DNA of 64,000 bases from the NCBI RefSeq assembly GCF_023093535.1, contig NZ_CP095757.1, positions 1,860,001-1,924,000 of the forward strand, read 5' to 3'. The translations under genes were made by a program, and so were the position numbers. Source of the DNA: Halovivax limisalsi. GTDB taxonomy: Archaea; Halobacteriota; Halobacteria; Halobacteriales; Natrialbaceae. Positions 26,355-35,326 of the stretch are shown here, in pieces. The notes beneath the pieces are model-generated. The model made no database searches. It saw only the letters and a list, made by a program, of their open reading frames with translations, and was not told the origin of the DNA. Positions within the stretch are counted from its first letter, which is position 1. Each line of letters begins with the position of its first letter.

Positions 26355-28496
26355 TCAGCGCACTTTCTCGCCCAGCGCCGCGTCGTCGTGCGTGGTGAGC
26401 AGGTCGGCGTCCTCGCCCGCGGCGAGGACCATACCGTTGGATTCGACGCCGAACAGTTCCGCAGGTTCCATGTTCGCGAGGAGGATACAGCGCGTCCCGG
26501 GCAGTTCGTCGAGGTCGTGCAGTTGCTTGATGCCGGCGACCACCTGCCTGGTCTCGAAGCCGATGTCGACCTCGAGGCGTGCGAGGTCGTCGGCGCCGTC
26601 GATTCCCTCGGCCGACTCGATGCGGCCGACGCGGATGTCGAGGTCCTGGAAGTCCTCGAAGCTGATGCGATCCTCGAGGAGCGGTTCGAGGTCGTCGGTG
26701 TCGGTCATGCCAGCCGATTCGCCGCCGGTCGTGTCGTCGCTTTCGGTTTCGGCCGCAGCGGCGTCCGGACCGTCGTCACCGTCCGTCGTCCCTCCAGCGT
26801 CGGTGCCGCTCGCCGCCTCCTCGATGCGCGTTTCGAGCGCGTCGTTCAGTTCCGCGACGCGGTCGTCCTCGAGCGTCTCGAACAGTTCCGCGGGTTCCTC
26901 GAAGGTGCGCGGCGGGGCCGCCAGCGCGGCCTCGACCTCCGCGTCGGCGACGTCACCGTCCTCGCCCAGTTGCTCCCAGAGCGCCTGGGCCTTCCCGGGT
27001 GCGATCGGGTACAGCAGGACGCCGACGGCCTTCGCGAGTTGGACGCAGTCGCGGATGACCTGGGCGGCCCTGTCGGGCGCGTCGTCGGTGAGCTTCCAGG
27101 GTTCGTTGCGCTGGATGTACTCGTTGCCGAACTGGGCGAGGCGGGTCGCGGCGAGGCCGACCTCGCGCAGCGAGTAGTTGTTGACCGCGCCGTGAAATTC
27201 GTCGATCGCCGCCTCGATGCGCGATTCGACTTCGTCGGAGACGTCGGTCTCGGGCGTGCCGTCGTAATTGCGGTGGGAAAACAGCAGGCTGCGGTACCAG
27301 AAGTTGCCGACGGTCCCGACGAGTTCGCCGTTTACCTTCTCCTGGAAGGCGTCCCACGAGAAGTCGACGTCCTGCTGGAGGCCGCCGGTCGTCGTGAGGT
27401 AATAGCGGAGGAGATCCGGGTGGAAGCCCTCGTCGAGGTACTCCTTCGCCCAGATGGCCCGATTTCGACTCGTCGAGAGCCCCTTCCCGTTGATGGTGAT
27501 AAAACCGGTCGCGGCGACCGCGCGGGGCGCGTTGTAGCCCGCCGCTTCGAGCATCGCCGGCCAGAAGATCGTGTGGTGCTGGATGATGTCGCGGCCGATG
27601 ACGTGGACGATCTCGCCGTCCGCTCGCCACACGTCCTCCCAGTCGTACGCGTCGGCGCCGACGCGCTCTGCGTACTGCTTCGTGCTCGAAATGTACTCGA
27701 TCGGCGCGTCGACCCAGACGTAGAGGACGAGGTCCTCCTCACCATCCTCGTCGGATGGGTAGTCGATCCCCCAGTCCATGTCGCGGGTGATACACCAGTC
27801 CTGGAGCCCGTCCTCGATCCACTGGCGCGGCTGGTTCCGCGCGTTCGAGGTCCCTTCCAGGCAGTCCAGGAACTCGGTGAGGTAGTCGGCGAACTCAGAA
27901 ACGGCGAAGAACTTGTGGGTCCGCTCGCGGTACTCCGCCGGATTGCCCGTGATCGCGCTCGTCGGGTCCTCGACTTCGCCGGGTTCGAGGTGACGCTGAC
28001 AGCCCTCGTCGCACTCGTCGCCGCGGGCTTTCGCGCCGCAGTAGGGGCAGGTTCCCTCGACGTAGCGATCGGGGAGGTACTGGTCGGCCTGCGGATCGTA
28101 GGCGACCTGGATCTCCTTCTCGTAGACGTAGCCTTCGTCGTCCAGTGTCCGGACGATCTCCCGGGTCAGTTCGGTGTTCGTCTCGTCGTGGGTGTGGCCG
28201 TAGTTGTCGAAGTCGACCGCGAACTGCGGGAACGTCTCCTCGTACTGTTCGTGCCACTCGAGGGCGAAGTCCTCGGGATCGACGCCCTCACGTTCGGCGT
28301 TGACGGCGACCGGCGTGCCGTGCATGTCCGAGCCCGAGACGTACGCCGTCTCTTGCCCGAGCGATTCGAGCGCGCGCGAGAACGCGTCCGCGCCGATGTA
28401 TCCGCGGAGGTGGCCGATGTGCAAGTCCCCGTTCGCGTAGGGGAGCCCGCAGGTCACCACCGCCGGCTCGTCCGTCGGAAAGTCTTCGTGACTCAT
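26355..28496 (-). CDS. metG: Methionyl-tRNA synthetase
   Basis: Class I synthetase that charges tRNA-Met. The protein has 713 residues. The HIGH motif is HIGH itself (residues 26-29) and the second signature is KGLSTS (338-343). A zinc knuckle with CPYC and paired Cys lies near residues 145-165. After the anticodon-binding helical domain there is an acidic, low-complexity linker (about residues 555-600), and then a C-terminal tRNA-binding OB-fold domain (ISFEDFQDLDIRVGRIESAE) that promotes dimerisation in other MetRS enzymes. Intact and single copy in the window. Confidence 0.97.
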   Translation of the reverse strand: MSHEDFPTDEPAVVTCGLPYANGDLHIGHLRGYIGADAFSRALESLGQETAYVSGSDMHGTPVAVNAEREGVDPEDFALEWHEQYEETFPQFAVDFDNYGHTHDETNTELTREIVRTLDDEGYVYEKEIQVAYDPQADQYLPDRYVEGTCPYCGAKARGDECDEGCQRHLEPGEVEDPTSAITGNPAEYRERTHKFFAVSEFADYLTEFLDCLEGTSNARNQPRQWIEDGLQDWCITRDMDWGIDYPSDEDGEEDLVLYVWVDAPIEYISSTKQYAERVGADAYDWEDVWRADGEIVHVIGRDIIQHHTIFWPAMLEAAGYNAPRAVAATGFITINGKGLSTSRNRAIWAKEYLDEGFHPDLLRYYLTTTGGLQQDVDFSWDAFQEKVNGELVGTVGNFWYRSLLFSHRNYDGTPETDVSDEVESRIEAAIDEFHGAVNNYSLREVGLAATRLAQFGNEYIQRNEPWKLTDDAPDRAAQVIRDCVQLAKAVGVLLYPIAPGKAQALWEQLGEDGDVADAEVEAALAAPPRTFEEPAELFETLEDDRVAELNDALETRIEEAASGTDAGGTTDGDDGPDAAAAETESDDTTGGESAGMTDTDDLEPLLEDRISFEDFQDLDIRVGRIESAEGIDGADDLARLEVDIGFETRQVVAGIKQLHDLDELPGTRCILLANMEPAELFGVESNGMVLAAGEDADLLTTHDDAALGEKVR

Positions 28497-28798
28497 GCGT
28501 GTCTCTTGGGTCGTCGTTGTCGCGGCGGGCGTAAAACCCGCCGGTTTCCGCTCGATCGGGAGTTACTGCGAGGAACCGGGATCGGTCCGGGGTTTCCGCG
28601 TCGCGCGTAACTGCCGTATGACCGGCGCCGCGACGATCCACCCGGCCGTCATCGTCGCGGACGCATCGCCGGCCACACCGAGCGTCCGGATCGCATGATA
28701 GTACCCGGTTCGGCGACGTCGTATAAAACCTTTTTGAAGGGGCTACTTCCGTAGTACCACGGACCGTCCGGCCGCCGGACGACTACCAGCCGGTTCGG
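28497..28798. other. Spacer between metG and mfnA
   Basis: 302 bp upstream of metG and downstream of mfnA. The stretch GTATAAAACC near 28719 is TATA-like, and poly-T (CCTTTTTGAAGG, itself a short palindrome) is adjacent. No coding frame of haloarchaeal character is seen. Confidence 0.4.
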
Positions 28799-29893
28799 TC
28801 AATCGTCGTCGGCCACCGCGTTCGGCGTCCGGGGACCGACGGCTGCGAGGTCGTCGACGAAGGCCGCCAGTTTGTCCCGCGTCACGTGGGGCATACAGAC
28901 GACCCGGAGTTCGCCCGACGCGGTCCGTGAAATCCGCCACCCTTCGTCGCGAAGCCCTTCGAACGTGTTCGCGGGGACGTCCGCGGCGACGAGCGGCAGC
29001 GTCGGGTCGACGACGTCGTAGCCCAGGTCGGACAGCCGGGCGGCGAGCCACTCGGCGTTTTCCTGCGAGCGCTCGTACTGCGCAGCGTACCCGTCAGGCC
29101 AGAGGGTTTCGATCGCCGCGACGGCGCTGGCCACGCCGGCACCCGATCGGGTACCCGAAAGCGTCGCCTGCGAGGTCGTCTCCAGGTACGGCGTGTCGAC
29201 GGCGAGTTCGTCGAGTAACGAGTCATCGCGGACGAGCAACCCGCCCGCCGGGATCGCGGCCCGGCCCATCTTGTGCGGGTCGATCGTCATCGAGTCGACC
29301 GGCGCGTGGCCGAAGTGCCACTCGCGGTCGGTGAACGGGAGCACGAAGCCGCCCCAGGCCGCGTCGACGTGGAAGAGCGCCCCGTAGTCGTGCGCAATCG
29401 CCCCGAGCGCCGGAATCGGATCCACTCGTCCGTACTCGGTGCTGCCGGCGACGCCGACGACGAGCGCGGTCTCCTCGTCCACCGCGTCGCGGACGGCGTC
29501 GAGGCGCACCCGATGGCCCGCGTCCGTCGGGACGACCGTCAGCGAGACGTCGAGCAAGTCGGCGGCCTTCCGGAAGCTGAAGTGTGCCGACTCGGGCAGC
29601 ACGACGGTCGGCGAATCGATACCGCGAGCTCTCGCTCGCTCGCGGGCGATCCGGACCGCCTGGATGTTCGCCTCGGTCCCGCCGCTGGCGACGTACCCGG
29701 ACGGATCGTCGAGCGACGCGAGTTCGCCGAGCAATTCGACGGCTCGATCTTCGAGGTCGGCGACGGTCGGGTACGTCCCGGGATCGCCGGGATTCGTCGC
29801 GAGAAAGCGCTCGGCCGCGTCCCGGGCGGACGGATGCGGCTCCGTGCACATCGAGGACAGCACCCGGTCGAACCCCTCGGGCTCGGCCTGCAT
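28799..29893 (-). CDS. mfnA: L-tyrosine/L-aspartate decarboxylase MfnA
   Basis: PLP-dependent group II decarboxylase with 364 residues. The cofactor Lys is Lys208 in TIDPHKMG, and HVDAAWGGF holds the PLP-ring contact. In methanogens MfnA makes tyramine for methanofuran. Haloarchaea lack methanofuran, so the aspartate activity giving beta-alanine for coenzyme A is the likelier role here; this is an inference. The start at ATG 29893 is used because the long upstream frame extension overlaps the promoter of the divergent regulator gene. Confidence 0.88.
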   Translation of the reverse strand: MQAEPEGFDRVLSSMCTEPHPSARDAAERFLATNPGDPGTYPTVADLEDRAVELLGELASLDDPSGYVASGGTEANIQAVRIARERARARGIDSPTVVLPESAHFSFRKAADLLDVSLTVVPTDAGHRVRLDAVRDAVDEETALVVGVAGSTEYGRVDPIPALGAIAHDYGALFHVDAAWGGFVLPFTDREWHFGHAPVDSMTIDPHKMGRAAIPAGGLLVRDDSLLDELAVDTPYLETTSQATLSGTRSGAGVASAVAAIETLWPDGYAAQYERSQENAEWLAARLSDLGYDVVDPTLPLVAADVPANTFEGLRDEGWRISRTASGELRVVCMPHVTRDKLAAFVDDLAAVGPRTPNAVADDD

Positions 29894-30059
29894 ACGTCGG
29901 CGAAGGTGAGTGACGGCTTTATCTGTTGTGTTCTGCCGTACGCGCGTCGGAACAGTATTCTGGCTCGCTGGAACGGTAGTTCGCGTATCCTGGGGAGGTA
30001 CATCTAATACACTACCAACGCAGTCAACATTTACTACAGTCGCCCACCTAGGCTCGGGT

Positions 30060-30425
30060 ATGGTCATCGATATCGAGACGTTCGAAGAAACGCCCGAACC
30101 GGAACTGGGTGAGTTGAGCAACCCCGAGAAGGTGCTGCAGTTCCTCCTCTCGAACGACGACAAGGCGTTCAAGGCCGCGGAGATTGCCGAGGGAACCGGG
30201 ATCAACCCGAATTCGATCGCGACGGTTCTCGGTCGACTCGAAGACCGTGGGCTCGTCCGTCACAAAGCCGACTACTGGGCGATCGGCGATCCCGAACGCA
30301 TCGAATCGTTCGGCCGGTACCGTCGCGTCACCGAACGGTTGAACGAACGGTACGGAGCCGAGGATCCCGCTGCGTGGCGTGAACACGCGGCCGAAGAGAC
30401 CGCCGCCGACGATCGAGACGAATGA
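30060..30425 (+). CDS. MarR-type winged-helix protein, probable antitoxin
   Basis: A 121-residue protein with a winged-helix domain (residues about 20-80: [39 protein letters not shown]) and an acidic C-terminal tail. Its stop overlaps the start of the PemK-like gene (ATGA at 30422), the usual antitoxin-toxin coupling, so it probably neutralises that toxin and represses the pair. Its frame is intact although the toxin carries a premature stop. Confidence 0.8.
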   Translation: MVIDIETFEETPEPELGELSNPEKVLQFLLSNDDKAFKAAEIAEGTGINPNSIATVLGRLEDRGLVRHKADYWAIGDPERIESFGRYRRVTERLNERYGAEDPAAWREHAAEETAADDRDE

Positions 30426-30766
30426 GCCGGAAACGGACGGACGTGGTGTACGGAGCGGATCCGTTCAAAGGGGACCACTACTCTCGACCGTGGTGCATCA
30501 TCAACAACCTCCGACATCCGTTCGATGGAGAGCAGTACGTCGTCGGTCCGCTGACGACGAAACGCTGGTACGACGGCTTCGTTCCTATTCCAGCGGACGC
30601 CTGGATAACCGGTGGGACACCGGAACCGAGTAACATCGTTCCGTGAAGCGTTCACACGTTGGACGAGGACGACATCGAATTTTGGCAGGAAACACTCGAT
30701 TCCGAACTCGTCGAAACGACGGTTTCGACGCTGGTCTCGTACCTCGAATCGCCGGTCGAGCGCTGA
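30422..30766 (+). pseudogene. PemK/MazF-type toxin with an in-frame TGA
   Basis: The first 74 codons encode a PemK/MazF-like fold (VVYGADPFKGDHYSRPWCII, then YVVGPLTTKRW). The frame then meets TGA at 30644-30646, yet continues in the same frame for 39 more codons (SVHTLDEDDIEFW, LVETTVSTLVSYLE) to a second TGA at 30764-30766. The expected residue at the first stop is Trp (TGG), in a PWSVHT context like that of related proteins. This is best read as a recent nonsense mutation in a gene of about 114 residues. PemK/MazF toxins are mRNA endonucleases; the truncated form probably lacks activity. Confidence 0.75.
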
Positions 30767-30864
30767 CGCTCGAACGGAAATCCCGGATCGATTTCGAAGG
30801 TATACCCGGATCGAACGGGACGACGGCCCCTGACCGTGTCTAATAGCGATCCTCGGACTCCCGA

Positions 30865-33204
30865 TTATCGCACCGAATCCAGCAACAGCTTCTGCTCGAC
30901 GCGCTTGACCTCGTGTTGAACGTCGCGGACGGCGTCGATGTTCGCCGAGATGGAACTGATCCCCTCGTTGACGAGGAACCGGACCATCTCGGGTTTCGAG
31001 CCGGCCTGGCCGCAGATCGAGGTGTCGACGCCGTGTTCCCGACAGGTCTCGATGACGTCGCCGATCAGGCGCAGCACAGACGGGTGGAGTTCGTCGAAGC
31101 GGTCGGCGACGTGCTCGTTGTTCCGGTCGACCGCGAGGGTGTACTGCGTGAGGTCGTTCGTCCCGAACGAGGCGAAGTCGATGCCGGCCTCGGCCATCGA
31201 CTCGACGCCGAGCGCGGAGGCGGGCGTCTCGATCATCACGCCCCAGGTCTGCTTCTCGGGGTCGATCCCGGCCTCTTTCATCAGTTGCTTCGTCCGGTAG
31301 ACGTCTTCGGCGTCGTTGACCAGCGGGAGCATGATCTCGACGTTGTCGTAGCCCAGCTCGAAGAGCCGGCGGAACGCCTCGAGTTCGTGGGCGAAGACGT
31401 CCGGACGGTCGAGGCTGCGGCGGATGCCGCGGTAGCCGAGCATCGGGTTGTGCTCCGCGGGTTCGTCCTCGCCGCCCTCGAGCTCCCGGAACTCGTCGGT
31501 GGGCGCGTCGAGCGTGCGGACGCGGACGGGCCGCGGGTAGAACTCGTCGGCGACGCCGCGGATCCCCTCGACGAGTTCCTCGACGTAGGCGTCGACGCCC
31601 TCGTCCGCGATGAACTTCGCCGGGGTCTTGTTCAGCGAGAGGATCATGTGTTCGGTCCGCAGGAGGCCCACGCCGTCGGCGCCCGTCGCGGCCGCGCGCT
31701 CTGCGGCCTCGGGGATGGAGACGTTGACCTTGACCTCGGTCGCGGTCATGGGTTTGACCGGCGACTGCGGGCGGACGTCCTCGACGGGTTCGTGTTCCGC
31801 CTCCGCCTCGACTTCCGCCCCGGCCAGGACCTGGCCCTTCTCGCCGTCGAGGGTGACCTGACGACCGTCGTCGAGGACGGACGTGGCGTTGGTCGTCCCG
31901 ACGATCGCGGGGACGCCGAGTTCGCGCGAGACGATGGCGGCGTGACTCGTCATGCCGCCCTCGTCGGTGACGATGCCCGCCGCGCGCTTCATCGCGGGCA
32001 CCATGTCTGGCGTGGTCATCTCGGTAACGATGATATCACCTTCGCGCACCTTGTCGAGGTCGTCGAGCTTGGTGATCAACCGGGCGGGGCCGGAGACACG
32101 ACCCGGGCTCGATCCCAGGCCGTCGACCAGCAGGTCGCCGTCGGCCGCGGCGTCCTCGATCGGCGCGCCGGACTCGGGGTCGACGCTCTCGACGCTGCCG
32201 CTGCCGTCGGTGATGCCCTTCGCGGCCGCCTCGGTCTCGGCCGCGTCGGTGATGCCCTCGTCGTCGATCGTCGTGATCGGCCGGGACTGCAGCATGAAGT
32301 CCTCGCCGTCGGCCATCGCCCACTCGACGTCCTGGGGCGTCTCGTAGTGGGCCTCGACGTGCTCGCCCAGTTCGACGAGCCGGTCGAGTTCGGCGTCCGA
32401 AAGCACGCGCGCCTCGCGTTTCTCGGGCTCGACCTCGACTTCGACCGTCTCGCCGGTCTCGGGATCTTTCTCGTGTTTGACCTTCTTGTCGGCGACGGTG
32501 ACGTCGACGTCGCGGGTGTCGCGGTCGATCACGTAGTTGTCGGGCGAGACGGCGCCCGAGACGACGGCCTCGCCGAGTCCCCAGGCGGCCTCGACGATCA
32601 TCGTCGGGTCGCCGGTCGAGGGGTGGCTGGTGAACATGACGCCGGACTTCTCGGCGTCGACCATCTGCTGGACGACGACCGCGATGTTGACCACGGAGTG
32701 GTCGAAACCCTGCTCCTGGCGGTAGTAGATCGCCCGCTGGGTGAACAGCGACGCCCAGCACCGGCGAACCCGGTTCAGCAGGTCCTCGCCGGTGACGTTG
32801 AGGAACGTCTCCTGCTGGCCCGCGAAGGAGGCGTCCGGCAGGTCCTCGGCGGTCGCCGAGGAGCGAACGGCGACGAAGGCCTCGTCCTCGCCCCCGACGT
32901 CGTCGTACGCGCGCAGGATCTCCTCGCGGAGCTCGTCCGGAAACGGCGTCTCCTCGATGAGCTCCTGGGCGCGGTCCGCGGCGTCGGCCAGCGCCGCGGA
33001 GTCTTCGACGTCGACGTCGACGGCGTCGAACAGTTCTTCGTCGATGCCTGCGTCCTCGATGAACGCGCGATAGGTGGAAGCGGTGACGACGAAGCCAGGC
33101 GGGACCGGCAAGCCTGCCCCCGTGAGTTCTCCCAGGGACGCGCCTTTGCCGCCGACGGACTCGACGTCGCCGGCGCCGATCTCGTCCAGCCAGAGTACAG
33201 CCAT
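30865..33204 (-). CDS. ppsA: Phosphoenolpyruvate synthase
   Basis: Makes phosphoenolpyruvate from pyruvate and ATP for gluconeogenesis. The 779-residue protein starts at ATG 33204. The N-terminal ATP-grasp domain begins GGKGASLGEL, the swivelling phosphohistidine domain carries GGMTSHAAIVS with the phosphorylated His421, and the C-terminal TIM barrel has MIETPASAL, SFGTNDLTQY and SICGQAGS. A Lys/Glu-rich insertion (about residues 245-265) and an acidic linker before the swivel domain are typical of haloarchaeal versions. Intact. Confidence 0.96.
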   Translation of the reverse strand: MAVLWLDEIGAGDVESVGGKGASLGELTGAGLPVPPGFVVTASTYRAFIEDAGIDEELFDAVDVDVEDSAALADAADRAQELIEETPFPDELREEILRAYDDVGGEDEAFVAVRSSATAEDLPDASFAGQQETFLNVTGEDLLNRVRRCWASLFTQRAIYYRQEQGFDHSVVNIAVVVQQMVDAEKSGVMFTSHPSTGDPTMIVEAAWGLGEAVVSGAVSPDNYVIDRDTRDVDVTVADKKVKHEKDPETGETVEVEVEPEKREARVLSDAELDRLVELGEHVEAHYETPQDVEWAMADGEDFMLQSRPITTIDDEGITDAAETEAAAKGITDGSGSVESVDPESGAPIEDAAADGDLLVDGLGSSPGRVSGPARLITKLDDLDKVREGDIIVTEMTTPDMVPAMKRAAGIVTDEGGMTSHAAIVSRELGVPAIVGTTNATSVLDDGRQVTLDGEKGQVLAGAEVEAEAEHEPVEDVRPQSPVKPMTATEVKVNVSIPEAAERAAATGADGVGLLRTEHMILSLNKTPAKFIADEGVDAYVEELVEGIRGVADEFYPRPVRVRTLDAPTDEFRELEGGEDEPAEHNPMLGYRGIRRSLDRPDVFAHELEAFRRLFELGYDNVEIMLPLVNDAEDVYRTKQLMKEAGIDPEKQTWGVMIETPASALGVESMAEAGIDFASFGTNDLTQYTLAVDRNNEHVADRFDELHPSVLRLIGDVIETCREHGVDTSICGQAGSKPEMVRFLVNEGISSISANIDAVRDVQHEVKRVEQKLLLDSVR

Positions 33205-33411
33205 CTGTATCTGTGGTGTGGACGGTGCGAATAAAGAAGCTTCCGAAGCCTCCGGTCGTCCGCGACCGAAAGCGGGGTTTGAGCCCCTAGCGCCCGGCAA
33301 TACTTGCGACGCCGAAAGTCCGCGAGTACGCTCCGTTACGCACAGGTTCCCACCGCGCCTCCGATCGGCCGGGATCGGTAGCGATAACCGGACCGGCGAC
33401 GTGCGGCGACT

Positions 33412-33765
33412 ATGGACGAGTCGGCCGACTTTCAGGGAACGACGATCGGCGTCGGGACCCTTCTGGTCGTGGCAGTTCTCGCATACGGAACGTTCATCTC
33501 TCCGTCCGTCGCCGGATACGAACCGCTGACGCTCGCCGGCTGGATCTTCGCGCTCACGCTCGCAGCGGTCGCGATCCTCCACGCGTCGGTAACGCAGTAC
33601 GACCTGGCGGGCGGCTTCGGCGGCGTCGCCGTCGGCTGGCTGTTCGTCCTTTCGGGGTCCGGCGCGCAGGTGCTCGTCGGCCTCGCCGTCCTCCTCGTCT
33701 CCGGCGGCTACGTCGTCCTCGTGACGCGACGACGGAGTCGGGACGCCCAATCCGGGACGACGTGA
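33412..33765 (+). CDS. Small membrane protein, four spans
   Basis: A 117-residue hydrophobic protein with four membrane segments (about residues 13-29, 41-60, 66-80 and 83-103) and a basic C-terminus (TRRRSRD). Function is unknown. It is divergent from ppsA and convergent with the HMG-CoA reductase gene. Confidence 0.65.
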   Translation: MDESADFQGTTIGVGTLLVVAVLAYGTFISPSVAGYEPLTLAGWIFALTLAAVAILHASVTQYDLAGGFGGVAVGWLFVLSGSGAQVLVGLAVLLVSGGYVVLVTRRRSRDAQSGTT

Positions 33766-33901
33766 GAACCGTTCACTCTCGGTCGGGAAGTCGGTCGAAC
33801 CCCTTACCCGCCCCGTCGCTCGCCCGCATTTCTCCTCCTGACTGATCGCTCCCGTCCACTGATCGACCCACCCAACCAACCGCTCCCGTCGACTGACGAT
33901 C

Positions 33902-35131
33902 CTACCGACCGAGATCTTCGTGCGCGCTCGCGAGGTGGCGCGAGGAGAGCGCCGCCAGCAGGGAGAGCTCGCCGGCGAGGGCTCCGACGGCGATGACCTC
34001 GGCCAGTTCGTCGGCGTTCGACCCTGCCGGGTCTCCGCCGCCGCGGACGCCGAGTACGTCGAGCGCTTCGGCCTGGGTCGGCAGTTTCGTGCCGCCGCCG
34101 ACGGTGCCGACCGGGAGCGACGCGAGCGAGATGCTGGCGTAGAGGTCCGCGGATCCGTCGACGCCGTTCTCGCGGGTCTCCATCGTGGTGATGGCGTTCG
34201 AGCCCTCGACGACGTGAGCCTCGTCCTGGCCGGTCGCTAGGAACGCGGCGGCGACGACGTTCGCCGCGTGCGCGTTGAACCCGAGACTGCCGGCCTTCGC
34301 GCTCCCGACGAGGTTCTTTCGCGTGTTGGCTTCCACGATGCCGGCCGCGGTCGTCCCCAGGCGGTCTTCGACCACGTCGCCGGGGATCACGACGTCTGCC
34401 GTCACGGATCGACCGCGACCCTCAACCGCGTTGATTGCCGCGGGCTTCTTATCGGAACAGAGGTTTCCGGAGACGGCGACGAGCGAGGCCGGCGTTTCGG
34501 CCTCGACGACGTCGCAAGCCGCGCCCGTCGCGATCGTGGCCATGTTCATCCCCATCGCGTCCTTCGTGTCGTAGGCGAATCGCAGGTAGACCGAGTCGCC
34601 GACGACGTAGGGCTCGATCCCGAGCAGTTCGCCGTGGCTGGTCGTCGACTCGGCGGCCTCGCGGAGACGGTCCTCGTGCTCGCCCACCCACTCGACGACC
34701 TCGGCGGCCTCGACGACGCCCGAGACGCGAAAGACCGGGGCGCGCGTCATGCCGTTCTTCGTGACGCGAGCGCTCGCTCCGCCCGCCGTCCGCAGGACCG
34801 AGAGCCCGCGATTGACGGAGGCGACGAGCGCGCCTTCGGTCGTCGCGAGCGGGAGGTGGTACTCGCCGTCGGCCGCGCCGCCGTCGACGGGGACCGGTCC
34901 CGCAACGCCCATCGGCAGTTGCGCCCCGCCGACGAGGTTCTCGATCGCCGTCTCGGCCGCTTCGGCCGGGAAGGCGTAGTCGCCGATCGCCGCCAGGTCG
35001 GCGCCGGTCTCGGCCGCGACGAACCGCCTTCGGGCCGTCGCGGCCGTCTCGGCGTCGGCGTGGGCCTCGAGTTCGTGCAATCGCAACTCGCCGTCGCGAA
35101 CGCGCTGTGCGAGGGTCTCGGGGTCGGTCAT
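33902..35131 (-). CDS. hmgA: 3-hydroxy-3-methylglutaryl-CoA reductase
   Basis: Committed enzyme of the mevalonate pathway, supplying isoprenoids for archaeal lipids. The product has 409 residues and no membrane domain. Class I motifs are present: the catalytic Glu region TTEGALVASVNRG, DAMGMNMAT, the catalytic Lys in SDKKPAAIN, the NADPH region GTVGGGTKLPTQ, and the catalytic His in SSRHLASAH at the C-terminus. Mevinolin resistance markers of haloarchaea derive from this gene family. Confidence 0.96.
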   Translation of the reverse strand: MTDPETLAQRVRDGELRLHELEAHADAETAATARRRFVAAETGADLAAIGDYAFPAEAAETAIENLVGGAQLPMGVAGPVPVDGGAADGEYHLPLATTEGALVASVNRGLSVLRTAGGASARVTKNGMTRAPVFRVSGVVEAAEVVEWVGEHEDRLREAAESTTSHGELLGIEPYVVGDSVYLRFAYDTKDAMGMNMATIATGAACDVVEAETPASLVAVSGNLCSDKKPAAINAVEGRGRSVTADVVIPGDVVEDRLGTTAAGIVEANTRKNLVGSAKAGSLGFNAHAANVVAAAFLATGQDEAHVVEGSNAITTMETRENGVDGSADLYASISLASLPVGTVGGGTKLPTQAEALDVLGVRGGGDPAGSNADELAEVIAVGALAGELSLLAALSSRHLASAHEDLGR

Positions 35132-35326
35132 GACTCACCCGAGACGCGGCCGACCCCTAACAGTTGCTGATTCGCATCGATCGGTCCCGATTCGGTTTCG
35201 GATTGTGATCGTGCGGTCCCGTCTGCTGACGGACGGGCGCCAGCCACCGCAACGGATCGTCGACCGCGAGCTCCGGTCCGGGCCGCCGTCGCAACCCTTT
35301 TGCAGGCCGCACGCACCCGTGAACGT

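Noticed and set aside
30644-30646. Selenocysteine or pyrrolysine decoding of the in-frame stop
   Set aside because: The codon is TGA, not TAG, and selenocysteine decoding is not known in haloarchaea; no SECIS-like hairpin is evident.
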